NCBI GenBank assembly: GCA_002383375.1 | Contig: DFYR01000001.1 | Location: 49,270-74,255 of the forward strand | Length of the DNA: 24,986 bases | Origin: Spirochaetaceae bacterium UBA4077 | GTDB taxonomy: Bacteria; Spirochaetota; Spirochaetia; Treponematales; Rectinemataceae | Reading direction: 5' to 3' | Shown here: one piece after another, positions 1-6,859 of the stretch | Position numbering within the stretch: position 1 is the first letter of the stretch | How the letters are laid out: the number at the start of each line of letters is the position of its first letter | Notes under the pieces: model-generated | The model's database searches: none | What the model was told of the DNA's origin: nothing | What the model saw: only the letters and a program-made list of their open reading frames with translations | Program-made: the position numbers and the translations under genes

Positions 1-291
1 GGTCCTATGCTGACAAAGAAAAAGCTGATTCTCAGCAGGGAAGGTCTTTTAGTGCGCAGCGAAGCCCTTGGCATGGAACGGAGCGTCCTCTGGCCCCTGG
101 ACGAGATTGGCACCCTTCGCATCGCCCCGGCCAAGATGCAGTACAGCCATAACCTGGCCAAGGAACTGGTGATAGAAACCGGAACCAAGCAGCTTCATAT
201 CGGTATGGGCTTGAGCGAGCGGGAGCTGCGATACCTGGAGAAAAAACTCAAGGATTCAATCAAGGAGCTACGGGGCTTGGTCGGGGAATAG
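1..291 (+). CDS. Small PH-like domain protein, 5'-truncated by window edge
   Basis: An open frame runs from the window edge to a TAG at 289-291. The first ATG is at 7, but the two codons before it are also open and no ribosome binding site can be seen, so the true start is probably outside the window. The 94 visible residues alternate short beta-like stretches and end in a charged helix (residues about 70-92, rich in Glu, Lys and Arg). This is the pattern of a bacterial PH-like or YcxB-like C-terminal domain, often attached to membrane segments. No catalytic motif is visible. The family is a guess from the strand-strand-helix pattern. That the frame is coding is fairly sure, since no rival frame on either strand competes here. 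Confidence 0.6.
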   Translation, partial: GPMLTKKKLILSREGLLVRSEALGMERSVLWPLDEIGTLRIAPAKMQYSHNLAKELVIETGTKQLHIGMGLSERELRYLEKKLKDSIKELRGLVGE

Positions 292-306
292 TCGCTACGT
301 CGACTG

Positions 307-344
307 CTCAATAGCTCTTGACTAACTGGAAATTGAGGTTTTTT
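307..344 (+). terminator. Possible Rho-independent terminator after the first gene
   Basis: CTCAAT (307-312) can pair with ATTGAG (332-337), and a run of six T follows at 339-344. The stem is only 6 bp with a 19-nt loop, so it is weak. The position, 16 nt after the stop codon, fits a terminator. Confidence 0.4.
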
Positions 345-406
345 AAATCTGCCGAGTTATGACCCAGATTCCTTCTCAATTAATCAAGAAAATCTTTGCT
401 TTTCGC

Positions 407-435
407 TTCAAAGGAAGCTTTCGTTATCGTATAAT
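407..435 (+). promoter_or_regulatory. Sigma70-like promoter for the BMP transporter operon
   Basis: A perfect TATAAT lies at 430-435 and TTCAAA (4 of 6 to consensus) at 407-412, with a 17-bp spacer. The predicted transcript would start near 441-443, about 50 nt before the ATG at 493. The rest of the gene-free stretch 345-406 is AT-rich and shows nothing else recognisable. Confidence 0.6.
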
Positions 436-442
436 CGGGACG

Positions 443-486
443 AGGGCGGGACCGCAGCCCTAAAACACACTTCTGCGGTTAAGGAG
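443..486 (+). promoter_or_regulatory. Candidate H-type pseudoknot leader ending at the Shine-Dalgarno
   Basis: AGGGC (443-447) pairs with GCCCT (457-461). ACCGCA in its loop (451-456) pairs with TGCGGT (474-479). The 12-nt segment between the stems on the 3' side (462-473) is A/C-rich. AAGGAG (481-486) follows one base later, with a 6-nt spacer to the ATG. This topology (stem 1, short loop of GGG, stem 2, A-rich crossing loop) is that of small translational riboswitches such as preQ1-I and SAM-II, but the conserved bases of those classes are not evident. A simple hairpin alternative, ACCGCAG (451-457) with CTGCGGT (473-479), is also possible. Confidence 0.4.
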
Positions 487-492
487 AAAGAG

Positions 493-1689
493 ATGAAACG
501 CTTGTGCATTCTCATTCTGGCGGTGCTGATCGCTGCCTTAGCACTGCCGGCCTTCGCGCAGGCTCCCAAGGCTGCCGGGTCGAATCTTACCATCGGTCTG
601 GTCATGGTCGGTCCCTACAACGACCGCGGCTGGAGCCAGGCCAACTATGACGGTATGCTGTACGTCCTGGACAAGGTGCCGGGGACTAAGCTTGTCTATA
701 TCGACAAGGCCAACTCCGCCGACAGACCGGGCACTACCGTGTCCCAGCTGGGTGAGAGCCTCGTCGCGCAGGGTGCAAAGCTCATCTGCTTCTCCTCCGA
801 CGATATGATGGATGAGGCTGTTAAATTTGCCGCGGCCCATCCCGACATCTTCGTCATCATGACCACGGGCGACCAGCAGTGGAAGGAAGGCAAGGCCTAT
901 AAGCCCATGGCCAACATGATCAACATAATGGGCAAAATGGAATACATGAAAATGGTCGCCGGCGTCGCCGCCGCCATGACCACCAAGACCGGCCAGATCG
1001 GCTTCCTCGGTCCCCTCATCAACGACGAGACCCGGCGCCTGGCAGCATCGGCCTATCTGGGCGCCAGGTACGCCTGGGTCAACTATCTAAAGAAAGATCC
1101 CGCCCAGCTCAAGTTCCGCGTCACCTGGATAGGGTTTTGGTTTAATATCCCCGGCGTCACCGCTGATCCCACCCAGGTGGCCGACGAGTTCTTTAACTCA
1201 GGCTGCGACGTCGTCATCTCGGGCATCGACACTACGGAAGCGGTGGCCGAAGCCGCTAAGTTTACCGCCCAGGGCAAGAAGGTCTGGGCCATCCCCTACG
1301 ACTATTCCAAGGCTATGGACGAGGGCAAGGGAGTCTCCCTGGGCGTGCCCTATTTCAACTGGGGTCCTGCCTATGCGAAGACGGTCAAGGAAGCCATGAA
1401 CGGCACCTGGAAGGCCCACTTCGAGTGGAATGACCCTGACTGGAAAAACATCAACAATCCCGACACCTCAGCGGTTGGCTTTATCAAAGGCAATCTCTCC
1501 AAGGAAGCTTCCGAAGGCGTGGACAAGTTCATAGGCGAGTTGGCAAAGGGCTTAAACCTCTGGGCAGGTCCGATGAATCTCCAGGACGGAACCGTCTATC
1601 TCAAGAGCGGCCAAAAGGCCACAGACCAGCAGATTTGGTACCTGCCCCAGCTCCTTCAGGGCATGACAGGCCAGAGTGTTTCCAAGTAA
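493..1689 (+). CDS. BMP-family (PnrA-like) nucleoside ABC transporter substrate-binding protein
   Basis: This 398-residue exported protein is likely the periplasmic binding component of the ABC importer encoded just downstream. It starts at ATG 493 with a strong AAGGAG six bases upstream. The N-terminus is a clear signal peptide: Lys-Arg, about 15 hydrophobic residues, then an Ala-Phe-Ala cleavage site near residue 22. There is no lipobox cysteine, so it should be a soluble periplasmic protein rather than a lipoprotein. The stretch GPYNDRGWSQANYDG near residues 40-54 is typical of the BMP/COG1744 family, whose characterised members bind purine nucleosides. FISGIDTTEAV-like segments near 240 fit the second lobe of the fold. 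An 82-bp gap with a strong hairpin separates it from the ATPase gene. Nucleoside is the expected ligand by family and neighbours, but no ligand residue was verified. Confidence 0.9.
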   Translation: MKRLCILILAVLIAALALPAFAQAPKAAGSNLTIGLVMVGPYNDRGWSQANYDGMLYVLDKVPGTKLVYIDKANSADRPGTTVSQLGESLVAQGAKLICFSSDDMMDEAVKFAAAHPDIFVIMTTGDQQWKEGKAYKPMANMINIMGKMEYMKMVAGVAAAMTTKTGQIGFLGPLINDETRRLAASAYLGARYAWVNYLKKDPAQLKFRVTWIGFWFNIPGVTADPTQVADEFFNSGCDVVISGIDTTEAVAEAAKFTAQGKKVWAIPYDYSKAMDEGKGVSLGVPYFNWGPAYAKTVKEAMNGTWKAHFEWNDPDWKNINNPDTSAVGFIKGNLSKEASEGVDKFIGELAKGLNLWAGPMNLQDGTVYLKSGQKATDQQIWYLPQLLQGMTGQSVSK

Positions 1690-1710
1690 GTAGTTGCTGC
1701 AGTAATACGA

Positions 1711-1744
1711 GGCAGGCGGGAGATCCGAGGGATTCCCGCCTGCC
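1711..1744 (+). terminator. Intercistronic hairpin (attenuator or mRNA 3'-end protector)
   Basis: GGCAGGCGGGA (1711-1721) pairs perfectly with TCCCGCCTGCC (1734-1744), an 11-bp GC-rich stem with a 12-nt loop, 21 nt after the stop of the binding-protein gene. The following bases (CTCTTCATTCC) are pyrimidine-rich but hold no T run. Partial termination or 3'-end protection, giving more binding protein than transporter, is more likely than full termination, because the ATPase gene has no obvious promoter of its own. Confidence 0.6.
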
Positions 1745-1771
1745 CTCTTCATTCCATGCATAAGGTGCTCA

Positions 1772-3268
1772 ATGACCATCGAACTGCGGAACATATCCAA
1801 ACACTTCGGCGCCCTCAAGGCCAATGACTCGATCTCTCTCGCCATCCCTCCGGGTTGTATACAAGGCATCCTCGGGGAGAATGGAGCGGGAAAGAGCACC
1901 CTCATGAAGATTTTTTCCGGCTTTCTGCGCCCCGACTCGGGCGAAATTGTCTTCGATGGAAAACCCCTCACAATACACTCGCCCGACGATGCGATCAGGC
2001 TGGGCATCGGAATGCTCCACCAGGACCCCCTGGACTTTCCTCCCTTCCGCGTTATCGACGATTTTATTTTAGGAAGCCCTGGAGGCCTTGTCCCCGACAG
2101 GCGCAAGGCCCTCGCCGACTTCAATTCCCTTTCTGCCCGTTTCGGCTTCAGCCTTTCTCCGGAGGCGCGGGTAGCTTCGCTCACCGTGGGCGAGCGGCAG
2201 CAGCTGGAGATTCTGCGTCTACTCTGGCTGGGCGCCAAGGTCCTCATCCTGGATGAACCGACAACGGGCATCAGCCAGACGCAGAAGGAAAAGCTCTTCG
2301 CAACCCTTAAGGCGCTGGCGGATCAGGGCATGACGGTTTTTTTCGTCTCCCACAAGCTGGAGGACGTGGAGGCGCTCTGTAGCCGTGCCGCTGTTCTCCG
2401 GCAGGGAGTCCTGGTGGGCTCGATGGAGAAGCCCTTCGACATGGCGGCCCTGGTGCGCATGATGTTCGGCAAGGAAGTGGAGCTGGCGGCCAAGTCCAGC
2501 ATGGCGCCGGGCAAGAAGGTGCTCACCGTCAAGACAGGCTCGGTTGGCTCAATCCGGCTTAGAATAAAGGACGTCAACCTCCAGGTGAGGGCAGGAGAAG
2601 TCATCGGCATCGCGGGCATGGAAGGGTCGGGGCAGGATCTTTTCCTGCGGGCCTGCGGAGGCCTTGTGGAACCCGCCGGCGGCCAGTTTTGCCTGGACGA
2701 AAGCGAAACGCCCATGAACGGCAAGACCTACCACGAGTACATGAGGCAGGGTGTAGCCTATCTTCCGGCGGCCAGGCTTGAAAAAGGCCTTGTCCCCGGC
2801 TTGAGCCTGGCCGAGCATTTCACCCTCTCGGTCAAGCCGAAGGGCGTTTTCATAGATAAAAAGGCAGCCGCGGCGCTCTCCGAAGAGCGCATAGCGGCTT
2901 TTAACATCAAGGGCTGGCCCGACAGCCCCGTGGAATCCCTGTCGGGAGGGAACCAGCAGCGCGCCCTGCTCTCCCTCCTTCCGGAAAAGGCCGCCCTCAT
3001 CCTGGTGGAGCACCCCACCAGAGGCCTGGACATAGAATCCACAATCTATATCTGGGGAAAACTGAAGGAGCGCTGCGCCGCGGGCACGGCGATTCTCTTC
3101 ATGTCGTCTGATCTGGACGAGATCCTGCGGTACAGCGACAAGGTCCTGGTGTTTTTCGCGGGAAGAGTGACACCTCTCATCGCTTCAGAATCGCTCAACG
3201 TCCAGAAGTTGGGCGAGCTCATAGGCGGTGTCGGCTGGGATGCCTTTCAGGGAAACAGCAATGCGTGA
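1772..3268 (+). CDS. Double-domain ABC ATPase of the nucleoside importer
   Basis: This 498-residue cytoplasmic ATPase contains two nucleotide-binding domains in tandem, as in RbsA and the YufO/NupA-type nucleoside importers. Domain 1 has an intact Walker A, GENGAGKST (residues 35-43), a variant signature TVGERQQ (138-144) and Walker B VLILDEP (157-163). Domain 2 begins near residue 255. Its P-loop reads GMEGSGQD, without the catalytic lysine, which is normal for the second half of this subfamily. It keeps the signature LSGGNQQR and a Walker-B-like LILVEHPTRGLD in which Glu precedes His-Pro. The ATG at 1772 follows an AAGGTG sequence at suitable distance. Its last 8 bp overlap the first permease gene, so the two are translationally coupled. 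Transporter type is sure, substrate less so. Confidence 0.92.
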   Translation: MTIELRNISKHFGALKANDSISLAIPPGCIQGILGENGAGKSTLMKIFSGFLRPDSGEIVFDGKPLTIHSPDDAIRLGIGMLHQDPLDFPPFRVIDDFILGSPGGLVPDRRKALADFNSLSARFGFSLSPEARVASLTVGERQQLEILRLLWLGAKVLILDEPTTGISQTQKEKLFATLKALADQGMTVFFVSHKLEDVEALCSRAAVLRQGVLVGSMEKPFDMAALVRMMFGKEVELAAKSSMAPGKKVLTVKTGSVGSIRLRIKDVNLQVRAGEVIGIAGMEGSGQDLFLRACGGLVEPAGGQFCLDESETPMNGKTYHEYMRQGVAYLPAARLEKGLVPGLSLAEHFTLSVKPKGVFIDKKAAAALSEERIAAFNIKGWPDSPVESLSGGNQQRALLSLLPEKAALILVEHPTRGLDIESTIYIWGKLKERCAAGTAILFMSSDLDEILRYSDKVLVFFAGRVTPLIASESLNVQKLGELIGGVGWDAFQGNSNA

Positions 3269-4313
3269 CGACAAGAAGACAAGAATCATATTCGGATTGG
3301 GCTCGGTCCTGGCAGCCCTGGCCCTCACGACGGCAATTGTGGCGGCCACTGGCAACAATCCTCTGCAAGCCTATGGTAACATTATCCAGGGAGCGATAGG
3401 ATCGCCCAACGTTGCCGCCAACGTCTTGGTATCCTGGGTGCCTCTAGCCTTGGCCACGGCAGGGCTTCTCTTTACTTTCACAGGCGGTCTATGGAACATA
3501 GGTATCGAGGGGCAGATAACTCTGGGCGCCATTTTCTGCACCTGGGCAATGCGAAGCCTGCAGGACACGGCGCTCAGCCCGGGTATCATCATCGCCTTTG
3601 CTATAGCCGCGGGCATGCTGGGTGGCATTTTCTGGGCGCTTTTAGCCGGGGCTTTGAAAACCTTCGGGGGGGTCAACGAAATCTTTGGCGGCCTCGGACT
3701 CAACTTCGTGGCGACAGCCCTCAACCTATGGCTCATATTCGGCCCCTGGAAAAGGCCAGGAGTGGCTTCCATGTCAGGCACCCTTCCTTTCGAGCCTGAA
3801 CTTTGGATGCCGACAGTCTCAGCTCAGTCGAGATTGGCGCTGATACCTTTGGCTCTAGCAGTCCTTGCCCTCGTCATAGCCTTCATCCTACTGCGGGGAA
3901 GCCATTTCGGCCTTCGCCTAAAAGCGGTTGGCAAAAATCCCAAAGCTGCCTATCTCCTCGGGATTCCCACCTGGCAGCACATGCTCCTGTCGTTCGCCCT
4001 CTGCGGCGCCTTCGCCGGCCTCGCGGGAGCGGTCCAGGTTAGCGCAGTCTACCACCGCCTCATCCCATCAATTTCTTCAGGCTACGGCTACACCGGGCTG
4101 ATGGTCGCCATGCTGGTCAATTTCAGCCCGGTGTTCGCAGGTCCCGTGGCGCTCTTCTTCGCCGCCCTCAGCGTGGGTTCCATACAGCTTCCCATAGTGC
4201 TCAAGCTCGATTCTTCCCTGGCAGGGGTCATCCAGGGCTTTCTGGTTCTCTTTGTGCTCATTGGCAATGGGCTGCGCCTTAAGCTGCTCGGCCGAAAGCG
4301 AGGCAGCATATGA
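3261..4313 (+). CDS. Nucleoside-type ABC transporter permease 1
   Basis: This is an inner-membrane permease of the BPD_transp_2 (branched-chain amino acid/sugar/nucleoside) family with roughly eight to ten hydrophobic segments. The motif FTGGLWNIGIEGQITLGA near residues 74-91 is the family hallmark, usually seen as FNIGxEGQ. The start is placed at ATG 3261, 8 bp inside the ATPase gene, because AGGGA lies seven bases upstream and the following residues are a short charged tail before the first membrane segment. GTG 3228 and ATG 3240 are in frame but have poorer ribosome binding sites. It forms the heterodimeric channel with the next gene, whose ATG overlaps its TGA. Confidence 0.9.
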   Translation: MRDDKKTRIIFGLGSVLAALALTTAIVAATGNNPLQAYGNIIQGAIGSPNVAANVLVSWVPLALATAGLLFTFTGGLWNIGIEGQITLGAIFCTWAMRSLQDTALSPGIIIAFAIAAGMLGGIFWALLAGALKTFGGVNEIFGGLGLNFVATALNLWLIFGPWKRPGVASMSGTLPFEPELWMPTVSAQSRLALIPLALAVLALVIAFILLRGSHFGLRLKAVGKNPKAAYLLGIPTWQHMLLSFALCGAFAGLAGAVQVSAVYHRLIPSISSGYGYTGLMVAMLVNFSPVFAGPVALFFAALSVGSIQLPIVLKLDSSLAGVIQGFLVLFVLIGNGLRLKLLGRKRGSI

Positions 4314-5311
4314 CCAGTGATGCGCTGCTTTTCGGCCTCTCAGGCGTCTTGAGCTCCTCGGCGCCCATACTGTTCGGCGTCCTCGGCGAAACCATCAGCG
4401 AGCGGGCGGGCGTATCCAACCTGGCCATGAACGGCATGATTTTGCTCTCCGCCATGGGAGGCTTCGCCGCATCTTTGGCCACAGGCAGCCTTGCCCTGGG
4501 ATTCCTGGCCGGAGCGGCCATAGGCGCGACGGTCGCCCTGGTGGTCGCAATTGCGAGCATAAGCTTCAAGCAATCCCAGGTGGCCGTCGGCTATGTTCTG
4601 GCCATGCTCTGCCGCGACCTAGCCTATTTTTTAGGCAATCCCATCATGGGCATGCCAGGTCCACGACTCAACCTGAGCCCCATTCCGGTCTTAAGCTCCA
4701 TTCCCGTCATCGGAACCCTCTTGTTCCGCCACGATATCATCACTTACTCCAGCTTCCTTCTCATCTTTCTCTCCTGGTTCTACATGGAGCGCACCAAGCC
4801 CGGCATCATGCTCAAGGGGCTGGGAGAAAATCCCAGGGCGGCCTACGTGCGGGGAGCAAACGTTAACCGACTCCGTTACCTGTACACGGTCGCCGGCGGC
4901 GCCATCGCAGGTCTGGCCGGTCCCATTTATTCGCTGTCGGTAAAGGCGGGATGGAAGGGTACGATATCGGGCCTGGACGGCATTGGATGGATTGTCCTTT
5001 CGATCACTATTTTCGGTGGCTGGCGGCCGTTTAGGGCTGCCATAGGCGCCTATTTCTTTTCGCTTCTGCAGTGGATGGGCCTGGTGCTCCAGCCCCTCAT
5101 GCCCAATGTCCCCTCCCAGGTCCTCCAGGTAGCGCCCTTCCCTCTCATGATCCTCACCCTCCTCTTGGTCAACATAGGCAATGCCGAATGGGTGGAGCGA
5201 AGCCTATCCCATCTGCCTGAGTCGGTGCGTCGGGATATAGCCAAAGTCTTGACCGCCCTCAACGCCACCCCGCCGGCAGCCCTGGGCATGCCTTTCGACA
5301 AGGACGAGTAG
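4310..5311 (+). CDS. Nucleoside-type ABC transporter permease 2
   Basis: This 333-residue inner-membrane permease is the partner of the preceding permease. Its start overlaps the previous stop as ATGA, the usual sign of coupled translation of subunits made in equal amounts. The motif ERAGVSNLAMNGMILLSA (residues about 28-45) matches the NxGxEGxM hallmark of the second permease in BMP/nucleoside systems, with Ala-Met-Asn in place of Gly-Leu-Glu. About eight hydrophobic segments are visible, followed by a soluble C-terminal tail of roughly 45 residues. It is the last gene of the transporter operon and ends 8 bp before the stop of a convergent gene. Confidence 0.9.
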   Translation: MTSDALLFGLSGVLSSSAPILFGVLGETISERAGVSNLAMNGMILLSAMGGFAASLATGSLALGFLAGAAIGATVALVVAIASISFKQSQVAVGYVLAMLCRDLAYFLGNPIMGMPGPRLNLSPIPVLSSIPVIGTLLFRHDIITYSSFLLIFLSWFYMERTKPGIMLKGLGENPRAAYVRGANVNRLRYLYTVAGGAIAGLAGPIYSLSVKAGWKGTISGLDGIGWIVLSITIFGGWRPFRAAIGAYFFSLLQWMGLVLQPLMPNVPSQVLQVAPFPLMILTLLLVNIGNAEWVERSLSHLPESVRRDIAKVLTALNATPPAALGMPFDKDE

Positions 5312-5313
5312 GA

Positions 5314-5328
5314 TTCGGCTCAGCCGAA
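5314..5328. other. Short palindrome between convergent genes
   Basis: TTCGGCT and AGCCGAA flank a single base, a perfect 7-bp inverted repeat that covers the stop codon of the minus-strand permease gene. No T run follows on either strand, so it is at best a weak bidirectional terminator. Confidence 0.25.
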
Positions 5329-6681
5329 CAGCGCCCCCCAGGCAAAGGCGTAGGCTAAGCCCCCTGCCAGGAAGGCGAGGCTGAAACGCCAGTTCCAGCG
5401 CAGCGCAATATCGGCTGCTTTTACCTCGAGAAGCCTGGACATGATCATGATCATACCCGCGAATGGCGTGATCATGTAGGCTGCGGCACCGCCCACCGAG
5501 AGTCCCAGGGCGATCGTGATGGCTGGTATCGGAAGGCTGACATAGGACAGCACCTTGCCGAAGAGCACGATGGTTATGAATGGATGGAGCCCAACCAGGG
5601 AGGCGGCGGCAATGATGCCGGCGATCAGGACTACCGAGGCCGGACCCAGGAAGTCGGCTGCGACTTTGAGAAATGGTGCCGCCGCCTCCAAGAGGCCCGA
5701 GGCTTCCAGTGCTGTGGAGAAAATACCCATGGCGACGAAGAAGGGGGCTATATCCCCTACCTTGAGCAGCCCCTCCCGCCAATGCGTTTTTAGCGCGACC
5801 CTCATGCCCGGTCTTCCTGCCTGGCTCAGTGTCCAGATTATAGCGAGGCTGAGGCCAGCGAGGACGGTGCGTCCCGAGGATGCGCCGATCTTAAGCCTTT
5901 CCAGTATGGCGACTAACACGATGAATAAAGCCACGACACCCAGGACATGGAAAGCCCTTGCGCCCTTCGTGTCATCGCTGCGGCTGTCGGTCTGGGCGAG
6001 AAGAGAGTTTTTCCCCCGGGAACCGATGATTTCCGTAAGGGAAGATGCCCCCATGCCCAAAAAGGCTAGAACAAATCCTGGAATGAAGACCTGGGACCAT
6101 GAGAGGCCAGTAGCCTGCGCCACCAGGGAGAGGTTTACCGCTCCCGGCGACCAGAGAACCGAAAGCACATAGCCCCTGGTGGCAGCCCGAGCGAAAAAGC
6201 CTTTCCAATCGGGAACCCGGGCCTTCAAAGTGGGCTCGAAGAGACTCACCGTTATGGGTACCGATCCCATGTTGAGAAAGCTTGTCAGCAGGTGGGTGGT
6301 GAGGGTAAGAAAGATGAAAAGACCGGATTTGCTTTTTAGCCTTTCATCCATCCAACATTTAATCGCCTCATCGTAGCCGCCTACCTTGATGGGGATAGTA
6401 AAAGTCTGCATCACCGCAACAATCGCGACAATACTGGTCATGGAGGTGGCGGCCTTGATCCAGAGATCGAAAGGATGACCTCCGACGAGGAGTATGCCCG
6501 CCCCAAGTATGAGGAAAATGACAGCCGCCTTCCGGAACCCTTTGCCCATGAGAGGGAATCCCCCTGTCAAAGCTCCGATACCAGCGACAAAGAGCAGGTA
6601 GTCTAAGGAGATACCCAAAAGCGTTCTGGCCAGGGTGAGGGCGACAATCATAAGGATGCTTAAGCGGAACAGGGTCTTCAT
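5320..6681 (-). CDS. Polytopic permease, ion-transporter-superfamily-like, substrate unknown
   Basis: This 453-residue integral membrane protein has about twelve hydrophobic segments. The frame is open to 6768, but the ATG at 6681 is chosen because GGGAG lies six bases upstream and the first membrane segment starts directly after it. Two halves look related: each has a helix broken by a Pro/Gly/Ser-rich stretch (SVLWSPGAVNLSLV near residue 175; YMITPFAGMIMIM near residue 410), and the second half has a conserved-looking GLHPFITIVLFGK segment. Re-entrant hairpins in an internal repeat are typical of the IT superfamily (dicarboxylate, citrate and Na+/H+ carriers). I cannot name the family or substrate. 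It is divergent from the nucleotidase gene and shares its control region, which may mean a purine- or phosphate-linked substrate. Confidence 0.7.
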   Translation of the reverse strand: MKTLFRLSILMIVALTLARTLLGISLDYLLFVAGIGALTGGFPLMGKGFRKAAVIFLILGAGILLVGGHPFDLWIKAATSMTSIVAIVAVMQTFTIPIKVGGYDEAIKCWMDERLKSKSGLFIFLTLTTHLLTSFLNMGSVPITVSLFEPTLKARVPDWKGFFARAATRGYVLSVLWSPGAVNLSLVAQATGLSWSQVFIPGFVLAFLGMGASSLTEIIGSRGKNSLLAQTDSRSDDTKGARAFHVLGVVALFIVLVAILERLKIGASSGRTVLAGLSLAIIWTLSQAGRPGMRVALKTHWREGLLKVGDIAPFFVAMGIFSTALEASGLLEAAAPFLKVAADFLGPASVVLIAGIIAAASLVGLHPFITIVLFGKVLSYVSLPIPAITIALGLSVGGAAAYMITPFAGMIMIMSRLLEVKAADIALRWNWRFSLAFLAGGLAYAFAWGALFG

Positions 6682-6723
6682 CGGTAACTCCCGGAATTGT
6701 TTTCTGACAGTCTGCTTACACTC

Positions 6724-6752
6724 ATAAAAAATGAAGCGGAGAATTTTATCAA
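6724..6752 (-). promoter_or_regulatory. Promoter of the minus-strand permease gene
   Basis: Read on the minus strand, TTGATA (6752-6747, 5 of 6 to consensus) and TTTTAT (6729-6724, 4 of 6) are 17 bp apart. The transcript would start near 6717 with a leader of about 36 nt. Confidence 0.5.
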
Positions 6753-6756
6753 TACC

Positions 6757-6790
6757 CCCGGTCGACATCTACAATCCGTCTGCGACCGGG
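6757..6790. promoter_or_regulatory. Inverted repeat in the divergent control region, possible operator
   Basis: CCCGGTCG (6757-6764) and CGACCGGG (6783-6790) form a perfect 8-bp inverted repeat with 18 bp between them. It lies just upstream of the minus-strand -35 box and ends two bases before the plus-strand -10 box, so neither predicted transcript contains it. A DNA operator for a dimeric regulator controlling both genes fits this better than an RNA hairpin. Confidence 0.4.
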
Positions 6791-6792
6791 CG

Positions 6793-6798
6793 TATACT
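6793..6798 (+). promoter_or_regulatory. -10 box of the nucleotidase gene
   Basis: TATACT (5 of 6 to consensus) predicts a start near 6804-6806. No good -35 box is found 16-18 bp upstream, so an activator or another upstream signal may be needed. Confidence 0.4.
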
Positions 6799-6805
6799 CT
6801 TCTTC

Positions 6806-6853
6806 GGGAACCGGCCGCAAACCCCAAAAAATTAAAAAACCGCGGCCAAGGAG
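6806..6853 (+). promoter_or_regulatory. Candidate pseudoknot leader of the nucleotidase gene
   Basis: GGCCGC (6813-6818) pairs with GCGGCC (6842-6847), and AAGGAG (6848-6853) follows directly. GGG (6806-6808) can pair with CCC (6822-6824), which lies in the loop of the first pairing. The crossing segment 6825-6841 is almost all A. The order is the same as in the BMP-gene leader at 443-486. The GGG/CCC pairing is only 3 bp, so the plain hairpin is the safer reading. Confidence 0.35.
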
Positions 6854-6859
6854 ACTACG

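Noticed and set aside
443..486. Assignment of the BMP leader to the known preQ1-I or purine riboswitch class
   Set aside because: The topology resembles preQ1-I, but its conserved loop and tail bases are not evident. The leader is too short for a purine riboswitch, whose three-way junction is absent.
1552..2271. 239-codon minus-strand open frame across the end of the BMP gene and the start of the ABC ATPase gene
   Set aside because: It overlaps two well-supported plus-strand genes, crosses their intergenic hairpin and resembles no protein family. It is a GC-rich shadow frame.
2521..3265. Second ABC domain as an inactivated pseudogene part because its P-loop lacks lysine
   Set aside because: A degenerate second P-loop is usual in RbsA/YufO-like double ATPases. 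The signature and Walker B of that half are intact.
5555..6172. 205-codon plus-strand open frame antisense to the minus-strand permease
   Set aside because: The permease frame has regular membrane segments and a good ribosome site. The antisense product is Pro/Ser/Arg-rich low complexity without a family.
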